Source of the DNA: Dokdonia sp. Hel_I_53
GTDB lineage: Bacteria; Bacteroidota; Bacteroidia; Flavobacteriales; Flavobacteriaceae
Length of the DNA: 64,000 bases
Direction of reading: 5' to 3'
Assembly: GCF_007827465.1 (NCBI RefSeq)
Contig: NZ_VISL01000001.1
Location: 129,001 to 193,000, forward strand
Shown: piece by piece, positions 28,196-37,253 of the stretch
How positions within the stretch are numbered: the first letter of the stretch is position 1
How the letters are laid out: each line of letters starts with the position of its first letter
The notes under the pieces: generated by a model
The model's input: the letters and a program-made list of their open reading frames with translations, nothing else
Told to the model about the DNA's origin: nothing
The model's database searches: none
Made by a program: the position numbers and the translations under genes

Positions 28196-29371
28196 ATGAG
28201 TACTACTTACAAAGGAATTCATACTATTTGTACGCACGCTGGTCAGCTTATAGATGAGCAGCATAAAGGGGCCGTTTCTCCCATTTATCTATCCTCGTCT
28301 TATGCTTTTATGGATGTCGATGTAAAGCGTTATCCTCGTTACTTTAATACGCCTAATCAAGAAGGGTTAAGTAAGAAAATTGCCGCTTTAGAAAAGACAG
28401 AAGCTGCAATGATTTTTGGGAGTGGTATGGCTGCGGTGAGTACTTCATTACTTTCCTTTTTACAGTCTGGAGACCATATAGTCTTACAACAAACATTGTA
28501 TGGTGGAACCTATAATCTTGTTGTCGAAGAATTTGAAAAATACGGAATAAAGTATACGTTCACAGAAGATCTAAGTGAATCCGCTTTCGCGAAAGCGATA
28601 ACGCCACAAACCAAGGTAATATACATAGAAACCCCATCTAATCCACTTATGAAGGTGACAGATATGTCTATGGTTACGAAGCTTGCTAAAAAACATGGTA
28701 TTATAACTATGATAGATAATACATTTGCGAGTCCTATCAATCAAAATCCAGTAGATTTTGGTGTTGATGTCATTATTCATTCGGCTACTAAATATATGGG
28801 CGGACATAGCGACATTTGTGCTGGCGCAGTCGCCAGTTCTCAAGAACATATAGATAAAATCTGGCATCTAGCAAAAAACTTGGGTGGTAGTCTAAGTGAT
28901 ATGACCGTTTGGATGCTTGAACGTAGTATGAAAACTATGTCTTTGCGAGTAAAAGCACAAAACAAAAATGCCAAGAAAATAGCAAAGTGGCTTGAAGAAA
29001 AAGAAGAAATTTCTGTGGTTTATTATCCAGGTTTAAAATCACATAAGGATTATCATTTAGCAAAAAAACAGATGAAAGGTTTTGGCGGAATGATGTCATT
29101 CGAGCTTGCCCCTCATATAGACCCAGAGTTGTTTCAAAAAGCACTTCATCTTATAAAACCATCTATGAGTCTAGCTGGAGTGGAGAGTACGATGCTATCC
29201 CCGGCTCAAACATCTCATTTTCTTTTAGGTGAAGAAGAACGTAAAAAACAGGGTATAGCAGAGGGATTAATACGATTTTCTGTAGGCATAGAGGATAAAG
29301 AAGACCTAATGGCAGATATTGACCAAGCGCTAGAAGCAGTCATTAAAAAGACTGTTTTAGTAGCAGATTAA
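28196..29371 (+). CDS. Trans-sulfuration family PLP enzyme
   Basis: 391 residues of the Cys/Met metabolism family. The pyridoxal phosphate Lys is in HSATKYMGGHSD, with IDNTFASPINQNP before it and the phosphate-cup SGMAAVS segment earlier. The sequence fits methionine gamma-lyase, cystathionine gamma-lyase or gamma-synthase; these are not separable by eye. The palindrome at 28582 encodes AFAKA, located in a variable surface stretch (SESAFAKAITPQTK). It stands 81 bp before bshB1 on the same strand, so a sulfur/thiol link is plausible. Confidence 0.85.
   Translation: MSTTYKGIHTICTHAGQLIDEQHKGAVSPIYLSSSYAFMDVDVKRYPRYFNTPNQEGLSKKIAALEKTEAAMIFGSGMAAVSTSLLSFLQSGDHIVLQQTLYGGTYNLVVEEFEKYGIKYTFTEDLSESAFAKAITPQTKVIYIETPSNPLMKVTDMSMVTKLAKKHGIITMIDNTFASPINQNPVDFGVDVIIHSATKYMGGHSDICAGAVASSQEHIDKIWHLAKNLGGSLSDMTVWMLERSMKTMSLRVKAQNKNAKKIAKWLEEKEEISVVYYPGLKSHKDYHLAKKQMKGFGGMMSFELAPHIDPELFQKALHLIKPSMSLAGVESTMLSPAQTSHFLLGEEERKKQGIAEGLIRFSVGIEDKEDLMADIDQALEAVIKKTVLVAD
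28582..28597. repeat. Palindrome copy, inside a gene (AFAKA frame)
   Basis: Perfect 16-mer in the trans-sulfuration enzyme gene. Confidence 0.95.
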
Positions 29372-29452
29372 TCTATTGATTTTTCTCCAACTCATTTTAA
29401 AAAGGTAAAAAAAATGAAACATTTTTAGCTAAACAATCAATAAACAAAATTT

Positions 29453-30169
29453 ATGAAATTAGACATACTTGCCATAGGTGCACATCCAGATGATGTAGAA
29501 TTAGGTTGCGGTGCAACCCTTGCAAAAGAAATAGCAAATGGCAAAAAAGTAGGTATACTAGACCTTACTCGTGGTGAGTTGGGTACTCGTGGAAGCGCAG
29601 CTATTAGAGATCAAGAATCTCAAGCGTCTGCAGAAATTTTAGGTGTAGCAATGCGTGAAAACCTAGCACTTGCAGATGGTTTTTTTGAGAATACTAAAGA
29701 GAATCAACTTAAAATTATTGAAGTGATTCGGAAGTATAAGCCTGATATGGTGCTTTGTAACGCAATCGAAGACAGACATATTGATCATGGAAAGGGAAGT
29801 AAATTAGCCAGCGATGCTTGTTTTTTAAGTGGTTTAGTAAAAATAGAAACATATTTAAATGGAGTATCACAAGAAAAGTGGAGGCCTAAGTTCGTCTATC
29901 ATTACATACAGTGGAAGAATATTACACCCGATGTAGTAGTGGATGTGAGTGGGTTTATAGATAAGAAGTGTGAAGCTGTATTTGCCTATAGTTCGCAATT
30001 TCATGACCCAAATAATAAGGATGGGGATACGCCTATCTCAAGTAAAACATTTAAGGAAAGTATTAATTACAGGGCTCGCGATTTAGGGAGACTTATTGGT
30101 ACTGAGTATGGAGAAGGATTTACTGTAGAACGTTATCCAGCAGTAGCAAGTTTATTTGATCTGATATGA
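29453..30169 (+). CDS. bshB1: Bacillithiol biosynthesis deacetylase
   Basis: 238 residues of the PIG-L/LmbE deacetylase family. The zinc motif AIGAHPDDVELGCGA (8-22) and DRHIDHGKGS are intact, and LTRGELGTRGS is characteristic of BshB1. It removes acetyl from GlcNAc-malate during synthesis of bacillithiol, the low-molecular-weight thiol of Bacillota and many Bacteroidota. Length is normal for the family. The neighbouring trans-sulfuration gene fits cysteine-linked metabolism. Confidence 0.92.
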   Translation: MKLDILAIGAHPDDVELGCGATLAKEIANGKKVGILDLTRGELGTRGSAAIRDQESQASAEILGVAMRENLALADGFFENTKENQLKIIEVIRKYKPDMVLCNAIEDRHIDHGKGSKLASDACFLSGLVKIETYLNGVSQEKWRPKFVYHYIQWKNITPDVVVDVSGFIDKKCEAVFAYSSQFHDPNNKDGDTPISSKTFKESINYRARDLGRLIGTEYGEGFTVERYPAVASLFDLI

Positions 30170-30200
30170 GATTGAGTGAGAGTTATTTGCAAATAAAAAA

Positions 30201-30222
30201 GTCTTCAGATTTCTCTGAAGAC
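30201..30222 (-). terminator. Terminator behind tRNA-His
   Basis: GTCTTCAGA / TCTGAAGAC stem with a 4-base loop; on the minus strand it runs into TTTTTTATTT directly after the tRNA. It also ends about 30 bp after bshB1. Confidence 0.85.
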
Positions 30223-30230
30223 TTTAGAAG

Positions 30231-30304
30231 GGTGGAAGACCGGTCTCGAACCGGCGACCTCTGGTACCACAAACCAGCGCTCTAACCAACTGAGCTACAA
30301 CCAC
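30231..30304 (-). tRNA. tRNA-His (GTG anticodon)
   Basis: A full cloverleaf can be drawn: D-stem GCTC/GAGC with AGTTGGTTA loop, anticodon stem CTGGT/ACCAG with loop TTGTGGT, T-arm with TTCGAGA. The expected extra G at -1 is encoded at 30305. The 3' CCA is not encoded. In the acceptor stem, positions 5-68 and 6-67 are T-T oppositions, which weakens the lower stem; the rest pairs normally. Confidence 0.93.
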
Positions 30305-30364
30305 CATTTTGCGAGGGCAAAGATACTTAATATTGATACATACACAACATTTTAAACAAAAAAA

Positions 30365-30384
30365 GGAGTGAAAATTTTCACTCC
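30365..30384 (-). terminator. Terminator of the M28 peptidase gene
   Basis: A perfect palindromic stem GGAGTGAAAA / TTTTCACTCC flanked by A-runs on the left and T-runs on the right, so it can act on both strands; the minus-strand peptidase gene ends 42 bp away. Confidence 0.85.
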
Positions 30385-30425
30385 TTTTTTAATTTTCTGA
30401 TTTACAGTGCGTATATATATTAAAA

Positions 30426-31490
30426 TTATTGAGCTTTATCTACCACTGGACGTTCTTTGCGATTTGCAAGTTCCCAAGCGGTTGCAAAAACTAGTTGCGC
30501 TCTCTTCTCTAAAAGGGGGTAGTTTATTTTATCTGGTGTATCGCTTATCTGGTGATAATCATCATGTACTCCATTAAAATAAAAAATGATAGGAACGTTT
30601 TTCTTAGCAAAATTGTAGTGATCAGAGCGGTAGTAAAAGCGATTAGGCTCGTTTTCTACATTGTATCTATAGTCAAGATTAATGTCAAAGTACTTTTTGT
30701 TTACAGCCGTTGAAATATTATGTAGATCTGTACTTAATTTATCAGAACCTATAAGGTATACGTAGTTATTGTCTTCTAAGTGTGCATCGTCATTACGTCC
30801 TATCATATCTATGTTGAGATCTGCAATTGTATTTTCTAGTGGATACACAGGATTTTCTGAGTAGTAAGCAGATCCATAAAGACCTTTTTCTTCTCCGGTT
30901 ACATGTAGAAATAATATGGATCTTTTTGGGCCCTTTCCTTCAATTACAGCTTGTTTAAATGCTTCTGCAATCTCTAAGATGGCTACAGTTCCAGATCCAT
31001 CATCATCTGCACCATTAAAAACGTTTCCTTTGCCATCCATACCTACATGATCTAAGTGAGCAGAAAGAACTAGTACTTCTTCAGGCTTTTCAGAACCTTT
31101 AATAAAAGCGAGTACATTTTCAGAATCATTTAATCCGCTTCCTTTTCTAAAAAAAGTATTAGGAACTATTTGATAGTAATCACCTTTATTACCCGGTGCA
31201 ACTCCTAAATTTTTATAGTAATTTTTTAAATACTCTGCGGCTTTTTTTTGTCCGGGCTCACCTGTATTACGTCCTTCAAATTCATCACTTGCATAAATAT
31301 AGAGCATGTCTTGCAGTTCGTTTGCAGTTATTGTTCCTGCATATTTGTTAACGTCTGCTTCATTACTTTCTAGTCCTGTAAGGTCAACGATGGTAGGTTT
31401 TGCAGGTTCTTGAGGGGTCACGACAGTTTTTGTTTCATTACAAGAAATAGCAATAATCCCTAGGCTTAATAGCGCAATGTATTTTTTCAT
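30426..31490 (-). CDS. M28 family zinc metallopeptidase, lipoprotein
   Basis: 354 residues. Lipobox AISC (Cys17). The co-catalytic zinc ligands of the M28 fold are visible: SAHLDHVG, NGADDDGSGT, TGEEKGLYGS, NIDMIGRND and YRSDHYNFAKK. Family members are aminopeptidases or carboxypeptidases that cut short peptides outside the cytoplasm, here on the periplasmic or surface side of a membrane. It stands alone with its own terminator. Confidence 0.9.
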   Translation of the reverse strand: MKKYIALLSLGIIAISCNETKTVVTPQEPAKPTIVDLTGLESNEADVNKYAGTITANELQDMLYIYASDEFEGRNTGEPGQKKAAEYLKNYYKNLGVAPGNKGDYYQIVPNTFFRKGSGLNDSENVLAFIKGSEKPEEVLVLSAHLDHVGMDGKGNVFNGADDDGSGTVAILEIAEAFKQAVIEGKGPKRSILFLHVTGEEKGLYGSAYYSENPVYPLENTIADLNIDMIGRNDDAHLEDNNYVYLIGSDKLSTDLHNISTAVNKKYFDINLDYRYNVENEPNRFYYRSDHYNFAKKNVPIIFYFNGVHDDYHQISDTPDKINYPLLEKRAQLVFATAWELANRKERPVVDKAQ

Positions 31491-31595
31491 ATAATTATTT
31501 TGTTAAGAGGCTTAAAAGTAAGTATTTCAATACACTATAGAAAAGGCATTTGCAAAAGTTTCTAAGTGTGATTACGTATTATGTAGATTAGGATA

Positions 31596-31611
31596 CACTT
31601 TCGCGAAAGCG
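31596..31611. repeat. Palindrome copy with one arm mismatch, intergenic
   Basis: CACTTTCGCGAAAGCG: the left arm has A where G is expected. It lies 11 bp from the hairpin that terminates dnaN. Confidence 0.85.
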
Positions 31612-31621
31612 TAACAAAAAA

Positions 31622-31638
31622 CCACTCAAATTGAGTGG
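31622..31638 (-). terminator. Terminator of dnaN
   Basis: CCACTCAA and TTGAGTGG form the stem; on the minus strand the sequence continues with TTTTTTGTTACG. Confidence 0.8.
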
Positions 31639-31674
31639 CTTTCTATTGGTTGGTTAGGTAATTAAATTTAAATG

Positions 31675-32793
31675 CTAGTTGTTAAGCATTACTGGCATTA
31701 CCAGCATGGTAACATATTCACCTTCATCAAGTCCATCCACGGGAGTAAGAATTCCAGCTCTATTAGGTAATGACATTTCTAAAGACACATCATTTGCATT
31801 TAAGTTATTAAGCATTTCAGTTAAGAAGCGAGAGTTAAAACCTATTTGCATATCGTCTCCTTGATAATCACAAGTAAGACGTTCTTCGGCTTTGTTGCTA
31901 TAATCAATGTCTTCTGCAGAAATATTAAGTTCTGCACCAGCAATTTTTAAACGAATCTGGTGAGTTGTCTTATTTGAAAATATAGATACTCGACGTACAG
32001 AATTTAAAAACTGATTACGGTCAATAGAAAGTCTGTTAGGGTTTTCTTTTGGTATGACCGCTTCATAATTAGGGTATTTGCCATCGATTAGACGACAGAC
32101 AAGCTCTACATTATCAAACGTAAATTTTGCGTTACTCTCATTATACTCTACAGAAATTTCATCATCAGAAGTAGCAAGAATGCCTTTAAGCAAGTTCAGC
32201 GGCTTTTTTGGCATGATGAATTCAGCAGCTTGTGAAGCGACCACATCTGTGCGCATATACTTTACTAATTTATGTGCATCTGTGGCTACAAAAGTAAGTC
32301 CGTCTGTTGCAAATTGAAAAAATACACCACTCATTACGGGGCGTAGGTCGTCATTTCCAGTTGCAAAAATTGTATTACTTATTGCGGTCGCTAGTACGTT
32401 TCCAGGTATTTTAACAACACTTGGATCTTCTAAGGATACAGCATTTGGGAACTCAGCTCCATCTGCATACGCAAGTGCATATTTACCATGATTAGAGCTT
32501 ATTTCAATTGTATTATTTTCGTGCTGAGTAAAAGTTAAAGGCTGCTCAGGAAAGGTTTTGAGTGTGTCAAGCAATAAGCGAGCTGGAATTGCTATAGATC
32601 CATTATCACTAGATTCTACATCTAGCTTTGCCGTCATAGTTGTTTCAAGATCTGAAGCAGATACAGTGAGTGAGTTTCCGTCTAATTCAAAAAGAAAATT
32701 ATCGAGAATAGGGAGCGTATTACTGTTGTTGATCACCCCACCCAGTACTTGTAGTTGTTTGAGAAGGTACGAACTAGATACTATAAATTTCAT
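31675..32793 (-). CDS. dnaN: DNA polymerase III beta subunit (sliding clamp)
   Basis: 372 residues, normal family length, three repeated clamp domains. Recognisable blocks are LLKQLQVLGGVINNSNTLPILDNFLFEL at the start, ATDAHKLVKY near the middle, the PNYEAVIPKENPNRLSIDR segment, and the C-terminal VTMLVMPVMLNN. It forms the dimeric ring that holds replicases on DNA. It lies downstream of the gldF-gldG gene on the same strand, an order I recall from other Flavobacteriaceae; dnaA is not in the window. Confidence 0.97.
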   Translation of the reverse strand: MKFIVSSSYLLKQLQVLGGVINNSNTLPILDNFLFELDGNSLTVSASDLETTMTAKLDVESSDNGSIAIPARLLLDTLKTFPEQPLTFTQHENNTIEISSNHGKYALAYADGAEFPNAVSLEDPSVVKIPGNVLATAISNTIFATGNDDLRPVMSGVFFQFATDGLTFVATDAHKLVKYMRTDVVASQAAEFIMPKKPLNLLKGILATSDDEISVEYNESNAKFTFDNVELVCRLIDGKYPNYEAVIPKENPNRLSIDRNQFLNSVRRVSIFSNKTTHQIRLKIAGAELNISAEDIDYSNKAEERLTCDYQGDDMQIGFNSRFLTEMLNNLNANDVSLEMSLPNRAGILTPVDGLDEGEYVTMLVMPVMLNN

Positions 32794-32865
32794 AAAAAGT
32801 TAGGTTTTGCAATGGCAAGAAAATAAATATTTTTTGTAGAGGCTTAGAATTCTACTACGTTCATA

Positions 32866-32873
32866 CAAATATA
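32866..32873 (-). promoter_or_regulatory. Probable -7 box of the dnaN promoter
   Basis: TATATTTG on the minus strand, matching the Bacteroidota TAnnTTTG element, about 73 bp before the start codon. No clear TTG -33 box was found at the usual distance. Confidence 0.45.
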
Positions 32874-32912
32874 TTTGAATTGCCACGGCTACAGAAAATA
32901 ACTTATCAACAG

Positions 32913-35357
32913 CTAGTGGGCGAATTTTCTTTTTCTAATCCAGCCATAAATGACTCCAAAAATTATTAATATAGTCAGAGGCACCGCCATAGTCAAGACT
33001 TTCCACGTACTTAGATTTTGTGCAGTTTTCTTACCATCTAGAAATGGAAGTGCAATCTCTTTAGTCCTTATGTTAATAAGACCAGTGTCATCTAGCAGAT
33101 AATTTACAGCATTGAGTAAAAATTCCTTGTTACCGTAACCTGTACGCGTATAATAGTCAAAGCCAAGTTCGAGAGGATTTCCCTTTCTGTCTATTTCATT
33201 TGCGATAATATCCCCATCAGAGATGAGAATAAACTTTGAGGGTTTTGTAGCGCTTTCGCGAAAGCTATCTTTATGTACTCCACTAGGTAACACTCTATTT
33301 TTAAAAGCGCTTTCAAAATTTCCTTCTAATAGAACGGCTAGCGGTTGATTTCCAGCATTGAAATCTCCTTCTATGGGTTCTTGATCTACCTGCGCTAGTG
33401 ATATTTCTCTTGGAACGGCCTCTATCTTTGTTAAAATACTAGAAGTGAGCAACACAGTTTGATCAATAGATGGGGTATTCTTAAGTAATTCTATAGGGCT
33501 AGCGTAGTTAAATTTAACGGGCCTTTCAATATTCGTGTTAATAGGATGTGTGTTTAAGCCGGGAACTTGTGGTCTGTAAAACCATGGTAATTGTACATAC
33601 TGTGAAGAACTCCCATCACCAGCAGCTACACTTAGTGGGGCAGAGTAGAGGTCTACTACTAATGCTGGGTTTATACGCACTCCATAGTTGAAAAATTGAT
33701 CATTAAGATTTAAATCACGCTCAAAAGCAATCGCCTTACTGGTGTCGTTACGTAAACTATCATCTTCCATTATGACTGCATCTAGCATCCAGAGGGTATT
33801 TCCTCCATTTAGAATGTATTGATCAATTACATATTTTTGTTTTTCTGTAAATGGTTTTGTGGGCTTAGCAATCACAACTAGATCAAAGGTGTTTTGAAGA
33901 GCGTTTAAAGCCTTTGAAGGATCTTGATTTGCAACATTCATAGGGAAAGGGGCAATACTATAAGTTTCTCCTAGCTTACGGAACATATCTGCAATTTTTG
34001 CATCAGGTAATTCACCATTATCTCTGAGAACAGCAATTCGCTTAGATTTTGCATTTACAGAGCGATTGAACCCTTCGGCAAAGGCGTATTCTAAATTCTG
34101 AATAGAACTATAGACTAACTGTTCTGGAGAGCTTCCCGCTACATTTTTAACTAATGATACTGGGATAGCCTTATCATTGTAATTAATAGTCGCCCAAGGA
34201 AAAATGGTTTGTGTAGTTTCTTGACCATCACTCTTAACTTTAAGTGGGATTGTGTTCATCCCAAAAGAGTTAAACTGCGCAGAAACCTCTGCAGGGTTTT
34301 GTCCTTCTTCAACAGGGTTAGAAAACGCAAAAAGAATTTTTGGATTGTATGCCTGCATTTCTTCTAGAAGATACTGCGTTTCATTTTGCAATTTCTTAAA
34401 CTCTGAGGGAAATGTACCCTCTAAAAACACATCAATTATAAGCGGACTGTTTATTTGATCTAAGATATCCTTAGTTGGGTCACTTAGACTATACCTCTGA
34501 TCTTGCGTTAGGTCATAACGTTTATGAATGGTGGAGGCTATCAGATTTATCATTATGAGCACTAATAACCCTATTAGTATAGATGGCGTAGTTTTAAATA
34601 CTTTTACAAATACAGATTTTTCCTTTTTATATTGCTGTCTTTGTAACCTACGCACAGTAAGAAATAGTAAGAAAGCAGTAAGCGATATAAAATAAACCAA
34701 ATCCCTAGAGTCTATTACCCCACGACTAATGCTTTCATAATGAGATTGAATTCCAAGATTTTCAATAATTCGATCCCCACTACCTAAAAAATGATAATTA
34801 GCAATACCTTCTAACCCATAATAAAGCAAAAAACATATAAACACAGCACTTATAAAAGCCACGATCTGATTATCTGTAAGCGAGGAAGTGTATATACCTA
34901 TAGAGGTATACACACCTGATAGAAATAACAGACCTATATAAGACCCAATAGTCACTCCAGTGTCTAGGTTACCTGTAGGATTACCTAATTGATATATTGC
35001 AATCACATAAATTAAAGTAGGTGCTAAAGCGATTATAATTAATAAGAAGGCTCCTAAATATTTGCCTAACGTAAGTTGTAAAGTGGTAATAGGCTTTGTG
35101 AGTAGTAATTCTAATGTACCTTGTTTTTGCTCATCACTTAAACTCCGCATTGTTATAGCTGGGATGAGAAGTAAAAAAATCCATGGTGCAAGCTGAAAGA
35201 AGGGGGCAAGATCTGCAAATCCACTATTAGGAATGTTAAATTGCCCCTCAAAGAACCAAAGAAATAAACCTGTGATTACGAGAAATAACGCAATTACAAG
35301 ATAGCCAATGGCGCTAGTAAAAAATGAGGAAACTTCTTTTTTGAGTATGGCTATCAA
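32913..35357 (-). CDS. Fused GldF-GldG gliding motility ABC transporter protein
   Basis: 814 residues. Residues 1-240 match GldF, an ABC-2 type permease: six hydrophobic segments and SDEQKQGTLELLLTKPI (74-90). From about 255 the sequence is GldG: a membrane helix (about 257-275), YDLTQDQRYSLSDPTKDILDQI, a long periplasmic domain, and a final helix (about 785-805) before a basic tail. The two are usually separate genes; here the linker RLQRQQYKKEKSVFV is continuous with no stop or Met. The start is TTG (35355-35357), the only option after an upstream stop. GldFG pairs with GldA, absent here. The palindrome at 33251 encodes FRES. Confidence 0.88.
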   Translation of the reverse strand: MIAILKKEVSSFFTSAIGYLVIALFLVITGLFLWFFEGQFNIPNSGFADLAPFFQLAPWIFLLLIPAITMRSLSDEQKQGTLELLLTKPITTLQLTLGKYLGAFLLIIIALAPTLIYVIAIYQLGNPTGNLDTGVTIGSYIGLLFLSGVYTSIGIYTSSLTDNQIVAFISAVFICFLLYYGLEGIANYHFLGSGDRIIENLGIQSHYESISRGVIDSRDLVYFISLTAFLLFLTVRRLQRQQYKKEKSVFVKVFKTTPSILIGLLVLIMINLIASTIHKRYDLTQDQRYSLSDPTKDILDQINSPLIIDVFLEGTFPSEFKKLQNETQYLLEEMQAYNPKILFAFSNPVEEGQNPAEVSAQFNSFGMNTIPLKVKSDGQETTQTIFPWATINYNDKAIPVSLVKNVAGSSPEQLVYSSIQNLEYAFAEGFNRSVNAKSKRIAVLRDNGELPDAKIADMFRKLGETYSIAPFPMNVANQDPSKALNALQNTFDLVVIAKPTKPFTEKQKYVIDQYILNGGNTLWMLDAVIMEDDSLRNDTSKAIAFERDLNLNDQFFNYGVRINPALVVDLYSAPLSVAAGDGSSSQYVQLPWFYRPQVPGLNTHPINTNIERPVKFNYASPIELLKNTPSIDQTVLLTSSILTKIEAVPREISLAQVDQEPIEGDFNAGNQPLAVLLEGNFESAFKNRVLPSGVHKDSFRESATKPSKFILISDGDIIANEIDRKGNPLELGFDYYTRTGYGNKEFLLNAVNYLLDDTGLINIRTKEIALPFLDGKKTAQNLSTWKVLTMAVPLTILIIFGVIYGWIRKRKFAH
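33251..33265. repeat. Palindrome copy, inside a gene (FRES frame)
   Basis: CGCTTTCGCGAAAGC in the GldG half of the fused gene, translated on the minus strand as SFRESA. Confidence 0.95.
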
Positions 35358-35408
35358 GGGCTTAAATTTTATCTAGTAAAACTACAGTAGTTTTTTTATT
35401 TCTAAAAA

Positions 35409-36080
35409 TTAATTAGTTGGATAAGTAGATTGTGGAGGTCCATCAATTGGGATGTGCGCTCCTAGATATTTGGGCTCTTTACCAATAGTGAGCTCTAAGA
35501 ATGCCTTCACGTTAGCTAGAAGTTCTCTCTTTTTATTTCGATCTTCTTGTTGGTAAGCACGTTTATCTCCTATGAGACCATAGTAGTTAAGGTTTAATTT
35601 GTTTGCAATATAAATAGCTCTAGGTAAGTGAAACTCTTGAGTGACCACGACTGCATTTTTTACATTAAAGACAGAACTTGCTCGATACATACTGTCGTAA
35701 GTATCAAACCCTGCATAGTCTAGAAAGATAATGTCTTCTGGTACTCCTTGTTGCATTAAATATTCTTTCATAGCCTGTGGCTCATTGTATGATTTTGTAC
35801 CATTATCGCCACTCAGTAAAAAACGCTCTACCTTGCCATTATTGTATAATTGTAATGCGCTTTCTACTCTATCTTCTAGCATTGTAGATAGATTTCCATT
35901 TGCACGTACACTGGCACCTAATACGATAACTGTGTAAACTGATGGGATCTCATCGATTTTATTTGAAATTTGATCCTTTGTAGAGGATTGAATATACCAT
36001 GATAGCCCCATTATAAAACTAATCATGAGCACTCCCAATATGAGGAGTGTGTAGATGCTTTTTTTAACAATTTTAGTCAC
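35409..36080 (-). CDS. SanA/YdcF-like membrane protein (DUF218)
   Basis: 223 residues. One N-terminal membrane helix (about 10-30) and then a DUF218 domain: VIVLGASVRANGNLSTMLEDRVESAL, LLSGDNG, and VVTQEFHLPRAIYIANKLNL. SanA-type proteins affect envelope barrier function (vancomycin exclusion in E. coli); the molecular activity is not known. The start is GTG at 36078-36080. It is 9 bp downstream of the thioesterase gene, so the two are co-transcribed. Confidence 0.85.
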   Translation of the reverse strand: MTKIVKKSIYTLLILGVLMISFIMGLSWYIQSSTKDQISNKIDEIPSVYTVIVLGASVRANGNLSTMLEDRVESALQLYNNGKVERFLLSGDNGTKSYNEPQAMKEYLMQQGVPEDIIFLDYAGFDTYDSMYRASSVFNVKNAVVVTQEFHLPRAIYIANKLNLNYYGLIGDKRAYQQEDRNKKRELLANVKAFLELTIGKEPKYLGAHIPIDGPPQSTYPTN

Positions 36081-36089
36081 AAGTTAAAT

Positions 36090-36479
36090 TTATAAAATTG
36101 AAATTGGTTTTTTATCGTCATCTATGGCCACAAATGTAAATCTTCCAGCGACTGCAAGTTCACGATCTTCACTATACATATCCTCTTTAAATATTTCCAC
36201 GCGTACAATGCAACTCGTATTACCTACTTTTTCTACATGTGCTACTAACTCTACAAAACTACCTTGAGGGATTGATTTTGTAAAGTCTATTTGATCAGTA
36301 GACACAGTTACTACCTTCTTACGACTAAAGCGCGTAGCACAAATAAAAGCAGCTTCATCCATCATGTGCAAAGCAGTTCCTCCAAAAAGGGTATCATAAT
36401 GATTTGTTGTGTTTGGAAATACAGCCTTGAAGATGCGGGTTTCAGATTTACTTATGCGATTTTCTATACTAGCCATCAT
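36090..36479 (-). CDS. Acyl-CoA thioesterase, hotdog fold
   Basis: 129 residues. Family pattern of YciA/cytosolic acyl-CoA hydrolases: PNTTNHYDTLFGGTALHMMDEAAFICATRFS with the active-site Asp and the hotdog helix, then SFVELVAHVEKVGNTSCIVRVEIF. It hydrolyses acyl-CoA to free acid and CoA in the cytosol. Two ATGs in a row (36479 and 36476) make the exact start uncertain by one codon. Confidence 0.88.
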   Translation of the reverse strand: MMASIENRISKSETRIFKAVFPNTTNHYDTLFGGTALHMMDEAAFICATRFSRKKVVTVSTDQIDFTKSIPQGSFVELVAHVEKVGNTSCIVRVEIFKEDMYSEDRELAVAGRFTFVAIDDDKKPISIL

Positions 36480-36524
36480 CTTAGATTTTTTTAAAAAGGA
36501 GACCTCTCACTAAGAAGCTCATTG

Positions 36525-36532
36525 TATCTTTG
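36525..36532 (+). promoter_or_regulatory. Probable -7 box of the nitroreductase promoter
   Basis: TATCTTTG fits TAnnTTTG and lies 21 bp before the ATG at 36554. Confidence 0.5.
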
Positions 36533-36553
36533 CAAGGTCTTAAAACCCAATAA

Positions 36554-37186
36554 ATGACACAAGTATTAGAAGCGCTAAAATGGCGATACGCTACAAAAAA
36601 ATTTAACCCTAACAATAAATTATCTTTTGAGAAGATAAATACTCTAAAAAAAGCTTTTAATCTTACAGCTACTAGTTTTGGTTTACAGCCTGTACGTCTT
36701 GTGGTTTTAAATGATAAGACTATACAAGAGAAATTAGTTGCTGCGTCAATGGGGCAGCGCCAAGTTGCAGATGCATCCCATTTACTCATACTTTGTATTG
36801 AAAAAAATGTAGGTAAAGTATACGTAGAAAATTACTTTGATAGAGTTAAGGATATTAGAAGTACCCCTGAAGAGGTTTTAAAACCCTTCAAGAACTATTT
36901 GCTCGATCATTTTACAACAACTTCAGAGCAAGAAAAGCAATTGTGGGCAGCAAAACAAGCGTACCTTGTTATGGGTAATCTTCTTACTGTGTGCGCGCTA
37001 GAAGGAATAGACGCTTGTCCTATGGAGGGGTTTGTTCCTAGTGAGTATAATGATATTTTAGGGCTTGCAGAGAAAGGTATAGAGGCTGTTCTAGTACTGC
37101 CTGTAGGGTACAGAGCAGAAGACGATATGTTTTCAGATTTTAAAAAGGTACGTAAGCCGCTGGAAAATTCAGTGATAGATATGTAA
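36554..37186 (+). CDS. Nitroreductase family NAD(P)H-dependent oxidoreductase
   Basis: 210 residues, FMN-dependent NfsB-like. Seen are LKWRYATKKFNP at the start (FMN phosphate contacts), TATSFGLQPVRLVV, the QAYLVMGNLLTVCALEGIDACPMEGF block and LVLPVGYRAEDD. Such enzymes reduce nitro compounds, quinones or flavins with NAD(P)H; the physiological substrate is unknown. It is divergent from the thioesterase gene and convergent with uvrB. Confidence 0.9.
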   Translation: MTQVLEALKWRYATKKFNPNNKLSFEKINTLKKAFNLTATSFGLQPVRLVVLNDKTIQEKLVAASMGQRQVADASHLLILCIEKNVGKVYVENYFDRVKDIRSTPEEVLKPFKNYLLDHFTTTSEQEKQLWAAKQAYLVMGNLLTVCALEGIDACPMEGFVPSEYNDILGLAEKGIEAVLVLPVGYRAEDDMFSDFKKVRKPLENSVIDM

Positions 37187-37195
37187 TTGCTTTAT

Positions 37196-37210
37196 GCTTT
37201 CGCGAAAGCG
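37196..37210. repeat. Palindrome copy, between convergent genes
   Basis: GCTTTCGCGAAAGCG 10 bp after the nitroreductase stop codon and 44 bp from the uvrB stop. Confidence 0.95.
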
Positions 37211-37253
37211 TATTTTAAAACTATTAAAGCGAAGTAAACATGACGAGGACACG

